This document shows positions 52,405 through 64,000 of a stretch of DNA of 64,000 nucleotides, one piece after another (the first letter of the stretch is position 1; every line of letters begins with the position of its first letter). The notes under the pieces are model-generated. The model saw nothing but the letters and a program-made list of their open reading frames with translations. It was not told the DNA's origin and ran no database searches. A program made the translations under genes and the position numbers. Origin of the DNA: Sphingomonas sp. A2-49 (lineage in GTDB: Bacteria > Pseudomonadota > Alphaproteobacteria > Sphingomonadales > Sphingomonadaceae); NCBI RefSeq assembly GCF_025548555.1, contig NZ_JAJLPA010000001.1, positions 248,001-312,000 of the forward strand, read 5' to 3'.

Positions 52405-54858
52405 GTGACAGACAGCCAAGCCGCCGCCACCCCAGCCGTCGCCGACACCACCCTGCCCGCCCGCACCGAACTCGCCTCCGCCATCGTCGACACGCTGGTC
52501 CATCGCATCGGCAAGGACGCGCAGGCGGCACGGCCGCACGACTGGCTGGCGGCGACGATCTTCACGCTGCGCAACGAGATCATCGAACGCTGGATGGCGT
52601 CGACCAAGGCGGCGCATGCCGCCGGCGCGAAGCGCGTCTATTACCTCAGCCTCGAATTCCTGATCGGGCGGCTGCTGCGCGACGCGCTGTCGAACCTGCG
52701 CCACAACGACGAGGTCGCCGAGGCGCTGGCGTCGCTCGGCGTGAGCCTCGCCGAGATCGAAGAGATCGAGCCCGACGCGGCGCTCGGCAACGGCGGCCTT
52801 GGCCGGCTCGCGGCATGCTTCATGGAAAGCCTCGCCAGCCTCGACCTCCCCGCCTACGGCTATGGCATCCGCTACGTGAACGGCATGTTCCGCCAGCGGC
52901 TCGACGACGGATGGCAGGTCGAGCTGCCTGAAAACTGGCTGGCGCACGGCAACCCGTGGGAATTCGAACGCCGCGAGAGCGCCTATTTCGTCGGCTTCGG
53001 CGGCGAGGTGACGAGCGTCGCCGACGGCCGCGTCCACTGGTCCCCCGCCGAGGCGGTCGAGGCGGTGGCGTTCGACACGCCGATGGTCGGCTGGCGCGGC
53101 AAGCGGGTCAACACGCTGCGGCTGTGGAACGCGCGCGCCTTCGACCCGATCAAGCTCGACCAGTTCAACGCCGGCGACTTCCAGGGCGCGCTCGCCGGCC
53201 AGATGCGCGCGGAGACGCTGACCCGCGTGCTCTATCCCAACGACAGCACGCCGGCAGGCCAGGAACTGCGGCTGCGACAGGAATATTTCTTCTCCTCGGC
53301 CTCGATCCAGGACATCGTGCGACGGCATGTCCAGTATTTCGGCGACATCGCGACGCTGGCGGACAAGGCGGCGATCCAGCTCAACGATACGCATCCGGCG
53401 GTGGCCGTCGCCGAACTGATGCGCATCCTCACCGACTTCCACGACCTGTCGTTCGATGCGGCCTGGGACATCACCCGCGCGACGTTCGGCTACACCAATC
53501 ACACGTTGCTGCCCGAAGCGCTCGAAAGCTGGCCGCTGCCGCTGTTCGAGCGACTGCTGCCGCGCCACATGCAGATCGTCTACGCGATCAATGCGCGGCT
53601 GCTGCGCGAGGCCGGGCGCACCGCGGGCATCGACGAGCGCGCCATCGCCGCGATCAGCCTGATCGACGAGGGCGGCGAACGCCGCGTCCGGATGGCGAAC
53701 CTCGCCTTCGCGGGCAGCCACAGCGTCAACGGCGTCGCCGCGCTGCACACCGAATTGATGAAGAAGACGGTCTTTTCCGACCTGCACCGGCTCTACCCCG
53801 ACCGGATCAACAACAAGACCAACGGCATCACGCCGCGCCGCTGGCTCCAGCAATGCAACCCGGGGCTGACCGGCCTGCTGACCGAAGCGATCGGCGAGGA
53901 TTTCCGCGACGACGCCGCCCGGCTGACCGCACTGGCGCCATTCGCCGACGATGCGTCCTTCCGGGAGCGTTTCGCCGCGGTGAAGCGTTCCAACAAGGTG
54001 GCGCTATCGACCTACCTCAAGGACAGCATGGGATTGCGGCTGAACCCCGACGCGATCTTCGACGTGCAGATCAAGCGCATCCACGAATACAAGCGCCAGC
54101 TGCTCGGGATCGTCGAGACGGTGGCGCTCTACGACCAGATGCGCAGCCATCCCGAACGCAACTGGACGCCGCGGGTCAAGCTGTTCGCGGGCAAGGCGGC
54201 GTCGAGCTATCACAACGCCAAGCTCATCATCAAACTGGCGAACGACGTCGCCAAGCGGATCAACGCCGACCCGGCGATCGGCGACCTGCTGAAGGTCGCG
54301 TTCATCCCCAATTACAACGTCAGCCTGGCGGAACGGATCATCCCCGCGGCCGATTTGTCGGAACAGATTTCGACCGCGGGGATGGAAGCGTCGGGCACCG
54401 GCAACATGAAGTTCGCGCTGAACGGCGCGCTGACGATCGGAACGCTCGACGGCGCCAATATCGAGATCAGGGATCACGTCGGCGACGCCAATATCTTCAT
54501 CTTCGGCCTGACCGCGGACGAGGTCGCCGAGACACGGGCGAGCGGCTATCGCGGTCGCGACGTCATCGAACGCTCGCGCGAGCTGGGACAGGCGGTCAAC
54601 GCGATCGCGTCGGGCGTCTTCTCGCCGGACGATCCCGGCCGCTACGCCGGGCTGATGGACGGACTGTACGAGCACGACTGGTTCATGCTCGCCGCCGATT
54701 TCGACGCCTACGCCGCCGCGCAGCGCGACGTGGATGCGCGCTGGGCCGATGCCGACGCCTGGGGGCGTTCGGCGGTGCTCAACGTCGCCAACATGGGCTG
54801 GTTCTCGTCCGACCGGACGATCGGCGAATATGCCAAGCAGATCTGGGGGGTGATGTGA
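52405..54858 (+). CDS. glgP: Glycogen/starch/alpha-glucan phosphorylase
   Basis: GlgP releases glucose-1-phosphate from alpha-1,4-glucan with phosphate, using PLP. The 817-residue protein has the full family length. The PLP lysine is about K669 in EASGTGNMKFALNG. Other marks are ALGNGGLGRLAACFMESLA and IQLNDTHPAVAVAELMRIL. It begins with GTG at 52405. It heads the operon and overlaps glgB by four bases (GTGA). Glucose-1-phosphate can be reused by the pgm and glgC products of the same operon. Confidence 0.96.
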   Translation: MTDSQAAATPAVADTTLPARTELASAIVDTLVHRIGKDAQAARPHDWLAATIFTLRNEIIERWMASTKAAHAAGAKRVYYLSLEFLIGRLLRDALSNLRHNDEVAEALASLGVSLAEIEEIEPDAALGNGGLGRLAACFMESLASLDLPAYGYGIRYVNGMFRQRLDDGWQVELPENWLAHGNPWEFERRESAYFVGFGGEVTSVADGRVHWSPAEAVEAVAFDTPMVGWRGKRVNTLRLWNARAFDPIKLDQFNAGDFQGALAGQMRAETLTRVLYPNDSTPAGQELRLRQEYFFSSASIQDIVRRHVQYFGDIATLADKAAIQLNDTHPAVAVAELMRILTDFHDLSFDAAWDITRATFGYTNHTLLPEALESWPLPLFERLLPRHMQIVYAINARLLREAGRTAGIDERAIAAISLIDEGGERRVRMANLAFAGSHSVNGVAALHTELMKKTVFSDLHRLYPDRINNKTNGITPRRWLQQCNPGLTGLLTEAIGEDFRDDAARLTALAPFADDASFRERFAAVKRSNKVALSTYLKDSMGLRLNPDAIFDVQIKRIHEYKRQLLGIVETVALYDQMRSHPERNWTPRVKLFAGKAASSYHNAKLIIKLANDVAKRINADPAIGDLLKVAFIPNYNVSLAERIIPAADLSEQISTAGMEASGTGNMKFALNGALTIGTLDGANIEIRDHVGDANIFIFGLTADEVAETRASGYRGRDVIERSRELGQAVNAIASGVFSPDDPGRYAGLMDGLYEHDWFMLAADFDAYAAAQRDVDARWADADAWGRSAVLNVANMGWFSSDRTIGEYAKQIWGVM

Positions 54859-57020
54859 AACCACCACGTGGCGCCATCGCCGCCCTGCTGGAAGGGCGCC
54901 ACGACGATCCGTTCTCGCTGCTCGGCGCGTTCGCGGGGCCGACGGGAACGTTCGCGCGGGCGTGGATACCCGGCGCCGAAACGGCGGAAGCGCACGATCT
55001 CGCCGGCCGTTCGCTCGGCGTGCTGGCGCGCGTCGCCGACGCCGGCCTGTTCGAAGGACCCGTGCACGGCGCGCCGCAGCCGGTGAAGTACAGGGCGCAG
55101 GGATTCGGCGCCGAATGGTGGGTGACCGATCCCTACAGCTTCGGGCCGGTCCTCGGCCCCACCGACGACTATCTGATCGCCGAGGGATCGCACCGCCGCC
55201 TCTACGACAAGATGGGCGCGCACCTGATCGAGCATGAGGGCGCGAGCGGGATGCACTTCGCGGTCTGGGCGCCCAATGCCCGGCGCGTGTCGGTGGTCGG
55301 CGACTTCAACGACTGGAACGAGGGCCGCCACGTCATGCGGCGGCGCGCCGACGTCGGCGTGTGGGAGATTTTCCTGCCCGACATCGGCGCCGGCCGCAGC
55401 TACAAATATGCGATCGTCGGCCCCGACGGCACGCTCCAGCCGCTGAAGGCCGATCCCTACGCCTTCGCCGCGGAACTGCGTCCCCGCACCGCATCGATCA
55501 CCACCGCGCCACCCGCGCACGTCTGGGGCGACGATGCGCATCGCGCGACATGGGCGAAGGTCGATGCGCGCCGCGTGCCGATGAGCGTGTACGAGGTCCA
55601 TGCCGGCAGCTGGGACCGCGACGAAAGCGGCTGGTACCTGTCGTGGGATGCGCTGGCCGACCGGCTGATCCCCTATGTCGTCGACATGGGGTTCACCCAT
55701 ATCGAATTCATGCCGATCAGCGAGCATCCCTATGATCCGTCATGGGGGTATCAGACGACGGGGCTCTATGCGCCCTCCGCGCGGTTCGGCGACGCGGACG
55801 GCTTCGCGCGCTTCGTCGATGGCGCACACCGCGCCGGCGTCGGCGTGCTGCTCGACTGGGTGCCGGCGCATTTCCCGGTCGATCCGCACGGCCTGACGCG
55901 TTTCGACGGGACCGCCCTGTACGAGCACGAGGACCCGCGGCTGGGCTTCCATCCCGACTGGAACACCGCGATCTACAATTTCGGGCGGCGCGAGGTGCGG
56001 TCGTTCCTCATCAACAACGCGCTGTTCTGGCCGGAACGCTATCATGTCGACGGCCTTCGGGTCGATGCGGTCGCATCGATGCTGTACCGCGATTACAGCC
56101 GCGACGCGGGCGAATGGATCCCCAACGAGGACGGCGGCCGCGAAAACTGGGAGGCGGTGCATTTCCTGCGCGACATGAACCGCGCCGTCTACGCCAAGGG
56201 CGACGGCGTCTTCACCGTGGCGGAGGAATCGACCAGCTGGCCGGGGGTGTCGATGCCCGCGTTCGAAGAGGGGCCGCGCCAGAACCTGGGGTTCGGGTTC
56301 AAATGGAACATGGGCTGGATGCACGACACGCTCCAGTATTTCGCGCGCGAGCCGGTGCACCGGCGCCATCACCACGACGAGATCACGTTCGGGCTGGTCT
56401 ATGCCTTCGACGAGAACTTCCTGCTGCCGCTGAGCCATGACGAGGTCGTCCACGGCAAGGGTTCGCTGCTCGCCAAGATGGCCGGCGACGACTGGCAGCA
56501 GTTCGCCAACCTGCGCAGCCTGTATGCGTTCATGTGGGGCTATCCGGGCAAGAAGCTGTTGTTCATGGGGCAGGAATTCGCCCAGCGGCAGGAATGGAGC
56601 GAGGAGCGCGCGCTGGACTGGCACCTGCGCAGTTCCGCGGCGCACGAGGGCGTGCGCAAGCTGGTCCGTGACCTCAACCGCCTGTATCGCGACACGCCGG
56701 CGCTGCACGCGCGCGATTGCGAGAGCGAGGGGTTCGAATGGCTGATCGGCGACGATGCGACCAATTCGGTGTTCGCCTGGCTGCGTAAGGCGCCGGGTGA
56801 AAAGCCGGTTGCGGTGATCGCCAACCTGACGCCGGTGGCCCGCGCGCCATATCGCGTGCCGTTGCCGCATGACGGTCGCTGGCGCGAGATCATCAATTCC
56901 GATGCGCACGATTACTGGGGATCGGGCCTGGGCAATCTGGGCGGGGTCGAGGCCCGGCAGGGTGCGGCATGGGTGACGCTGCCGCCGCTGGCGACGGTGA
57001 TGCTTCAATACGACGGCTGA
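54855..57020 (+). CDS. glgB: 1,4-alpha-glucan branching enzyme
   Basis: GlgB makes alpha-1,6 branches in glycogen. The 721-residue protein has an N-terminal CBM48-like domain (HFAVWAPNARRVSVVGDFND, about residues 130-160) and a GH13 barrel with the catalytic nucleophile Asp404 in GLRVDAVAS and the acid Glu457 in VAEEST, followed by LSHDEVVHGKGSL. All conserved GH13 regions are present, so it is likely active. The GTG start at 54855 overlaps the glgP stop. The next gene begins 24 bases downstream. Confidence 0.96.
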   Translation: MKPPRGAIAALLEGRHDDPFSLLGAFAGPTGTFARAWIPGAETAEAHDLAGRSLGVLARVADAGLFEGPVHGAPQPVKYRAQGFGAEWWVTDPYSFGPVLGPTDDYLIAEGSHRRLYDKMGAHLIEHEGASGMHFAVWAPNARRVSVVGDFNDWNEGRHVMRRRADVGVWEIFLPDIGAGRSYKYAIVGPDGTLQPLKADPYAFAAELRPRTASITTAPPAHVWGDDAHRATWAKVDARRVPMSVYEVHAGSWDRDESGWYLSWDALADRLIPYVVDMGFTHIEFMPISEHPYDPSWGYQTTGLYAPSARFGDADGFARFVDGAHRAGVGVLLDWVPAHFPVDPHGLTRFDGTALYEHEDPRLGFHPDWNTAIYNFGRREVRSFLINNALFWPERYHVDGLRVDAVASMLYRDYSRDAGEWIPNEDGGRENWEAVHFLRDMNRAVYAKGDGVFTVAEESTSWPGVSMPAFEEGPRQNLGFGFKWNMGWMHDTLQYFAREPVHRRHHHDEITFGLVYAFDENFLLPLSHDEVVHGKGSLLAKMAGDDWQQFANLRSLYAFMWGYPGKKLLFMGQEFAQRQEWSEERALDWHLRSSAAHEGVRKLVRDLNRLYRDTPALHARDCESEGFEWLIGDDATNSVFAWLRKAPGEKPVAVIANLTPVARAPYRVPLPHDGRWREIINSDAHDYWGSGLGNLGGVEARQGAAWVTLPPLATVMLQYDG

Positions 57021-57044
57021 CAAGACGATAACAGGAGGGTGCCG

Positions 57045-58303
57045 ATGGTAGACAGACGAGGACAGCCGCTTTCGCGCGACGCGATGGCCTATGTACTGGC
57101 GGGCGGGCGCGGCAGCCGGCTGATGGAGCTGACCGACACGCGCGCCAAGCCCGCGGTCTATTTCGGCGGCAAGAGCCGGATCATCGACTTCGCGCTGTCG
57201 AACGCGATCAATTCGGGCATCCGCCGGATCGGCGTCGCGACGCAGTACAAGGCGCATTCGCTGATCCGCCATCTGCAGCGTGGCTGGAACTTCCTGCGCC
57301 CCGAACGCAACGAGAGCTTCGACATCCTGCCCGCCTCGCAGCGCGTGTCCGAATTCCAGTGGTACGAAGGTACCGCCGATGCCGTGTTCCAGAACATCGA
57401 CATCATCGAGGCGTATAACGTCGAGTATATGGTGATCCTGGCCGGGGATCACATCTACAAGATGGATTACGAGATCATGCTCCAGCAGCATTGCGACAGC
57501 GGCGCCGACGTCACCGTCGCCTGCATGGAGGTGCCGCGGATGGAGGCGGTCGCGTTCGGCGTGATGCACGTGGACGAGCAGGACCGGATCATCGATTTCG
57601 TCGAGAAGCCCGCCGATCCGCCCGCGATCCCCGGCCAGCCCGACATCGCGCTCGCCAGCCTCGGCATCTATGTCTTCCGCACCAGGTTCCTGATCGAGGA
57701 ACTGCGCCGCGACGCCGATACCGAAGGATCGTCGCGCGATTTCGGCAAGGATATCATCCCCTACCTCGTCAAGCACGGCAAGGCGCAGGCGCACCGTTTC
57801 TCGGCCAGCTGCGTGCGCACGAGCGAGGAACCGGCGGCCTATTGGCGCGACGTCGGTACGCTGGACGCCTATTGGGAGGCGAACATCGACCTGACGGACA
57901 TCATTCCCGAACTCGATGTCTACGATCACGAATGGCCGCTGTGGACCTATTCGGAGATCACGCCGCCCGCCAAGTTCGTCCATGACGCCGACGGCCGGCG
58001 CGGGTCGGCGGTGTCGAGCCTGGTGTCGGGCAATTGCATCGTGTCGGGCTCGGCGATCCATCGCAGCCTGTTGTCGACGGGCGTGCGCGCGCACAGCTAT
58101 TCCTCGCTCGACGAGGCGGTGGTGCTTCCCTACTGCCACATCGGCCGCAATGCGCAGCTGAGCCGCGTCGTGCTCGATCGCGGCGTCGTCATCCCCGACG
58201 GACTGGTCGTCGGGCAGGATCCCGACCTCGATTCGCGCCGCTTCCGCCGGACCGAAAAGGGCATCTGCCTCATCACCCAGCCCATGATCGACCGCCTCGG
58301 CGC

Positions 58304-58307
<4 letters not shown>
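57045..58307 (+). CDS. glgC: Glucose-1-phosphate adenylyltransferase
   Basis: GlgC makes ADP-glucose, the committed step of glycogen synthesis, and is usually allosterically controlled. The 420-residue protein has [17 protein letters not shown] at the start, the conserved [19 protein letters not shown], the substrate-binding FVEKPADPP and C-terminal beta-helix repeats ([20 protein letters not shown]). The ATG at 57045 is fixed by AGGAGG, six bases upstream. It overlaps the glgA start by GTGA. ATP-binding residues appear intact. Confidence 0.97.
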
Positions 58308-63145
<4,838 letters not shown>

Positions 63146-63149
<4 letters not shown>

Positions 63150-64000
63150 TCCGTCCCCTGTTGCTGGCGCTTGCCGGCCTGCTCGTCGCCGCGACGGCGC
63201 CGCCAACCGTGCCGCGATCGCCCGCGCAACGATTCGGCGCTCTGTTCCACGACGTGCAGATGCGACGGCTGTTCCCCGATTCGAAGACCTTCGCCGATGC
63301 GCAGCCACGCCGCGGCGATGCGGCGATCCTCGCCGCCTATCGTCGCCGCGCGTGCCGTGACGATACGGCGTTGAAGGCGTTCGTGCTGGCCAATTTCACG
63401 CTGCCGGTGACGCCCGCCGCGCCGCCGCCGTCGCGCCGGCTGGGGCTGTCCGCGCATATCGACGCCCTGTGGCCGCAACTGACGCGCACCCTGCCCGGCG
63501 TGCCCGCCGGATCGTCGGCGCTGTCGCTGCCCCGCCGCTTCGTCGTGCCCGGCGGCCGCTTCCGCGAAATGTATTATTGGGACAGCTGGTTCACGATGCT
63601 GGGTCTCCAGGCATCGGGCCGGCAGGACCTGGTCGAGGACATGATCGCCGACTTCGGCAGCCTGATCGACCGCTACGGCCGGATTCCCAACGGCACCCGC
63701 ACCTATTACCTCAGCCGCTCGCAACCGCCCTTCTTCTACCTGATCGCGGCCATGTCGCGCGACCGGGCGACGCTGGCACGGCGGACCGGATGGCTGCGGG
63801 CGGAGCATGATTTCTGGATGGCGGGCGCAGCCGGCCTGACGCCCGGGACGGAACGCGCGCGCGTCGTCCGGCTGGCGGACGGATCGCTGCTCAACCGCTA
63901 TTGGGACGACCGTGACGATCCGCGCGACGAAAGCTATCGCGAGGATGCGACGCTCGTCGCGGCGACGCCCGGACGCGATCCGAAGGCGATGTACCGCGAC
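63146..64000 (+). CDS. treA: Trehalase (GH37), 3' end beyond the window
   Basis: The first 285 codons of a GH37 trehalase are present; the gene runs past base 64000. A signal peptide is clear (MIRPLLLALAGLLVAATA, then a proline). The trehalase signature 1, PGGRFREMYYWDSWF, is at about residues 135-149, and IPNGTRTYYLSRSQPP follows, matching the substrate-site loop. It should hydrolyse trehalose to two glucose units in the periplasm. The ATG overlaps the glgX stop, so it is the next gene of the glycogen operon. The catalytic C-terminal part is not visible. Confidence 0.92.

Overview
The window is chromosomal DNA from a GC-rich alphaproteobacterium, most likely a Sphingomonas-type sphingomonad. 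The evidence is the very high third-position GC, a pyruvate dehydrogenase E1-beta with an N-terminal lipoyl domain, a GTTC-N7-GTTC (alphaproteobacterial LexA) box in front of recA, a GTCATTGCGAGC-type palindromic repeat and many tightly overlapping genes with GTG starts. This is inferred from the sequence; no database was searched. No insertion sequence, prophage, CRISPR array or rRNA was seen. The only tRNA found is tRNA-Tyr(GTA).

Layout. 1-7.7 kb: a secreted TPR protein, yaaA coupled to an SDR gene, a small Thr-rich secreted protein, gyrA coupled to a DUF952 gene, a secreted two-repeat protein, then a 440-base gap with a terminator-like hairpin and a palindromic repeat. 7.7-15.2 kb: M24 peptidase, phytanoyl-CoA dioxygenase-like gene and alaS as one minus-strand unit; a DAACS symporter; GST coupled to a methyltransferase. 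15.3-20.7 kb: recA with a clear terminator and SOS box, and an ETF-QO/TPR/ispE unit. 20.8-30.5 kb: a UDG-like gene coupled to a lytic transglycosylase, an acyl-CoA synthetase, a Kef-type antiporter, DUF488, trmFO, an EF-hand protein and a squalene/phytoene synthase-like gene.

30.6-36.6 kb: six genes for membrane-anchored, exported proteins: two TadG-like von Willebrand A proteins and four TadE-like pseudopilins, in mirror order G-E-E / E-E-G. No pilus assembly ATPase, secretin or prepilin peptidase lies in the window. This is the most distinctive locus here.

36.6-52.3 kb: pdhA-pdhB; an MFS transporter/cysK/SleB-type hydrolase unit; a DUF7218 gene; purF, an SDR gene and a GH16 glucanase; tRNA-Tyr; an M28 peptidase, an rlmB-like gene, a small membrane protein, a 2Fe-2S ferredoxin, an AlkA-like glycosylase and mntH.

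52.4-64 kb: a complete glycogen operon, glgP-glgB-glgC-glgA-pgm-glgX, running into a periplasmic trehalase that leaves the window. Five of the six junctions are 4-base stop/start overlaps. The genes cover synthesis (Pgm, GlgC, GlgA, GlgB) and breakdown (GlgP, GlgX) in one transcript, so stored glucan and trehalose may be handled together.
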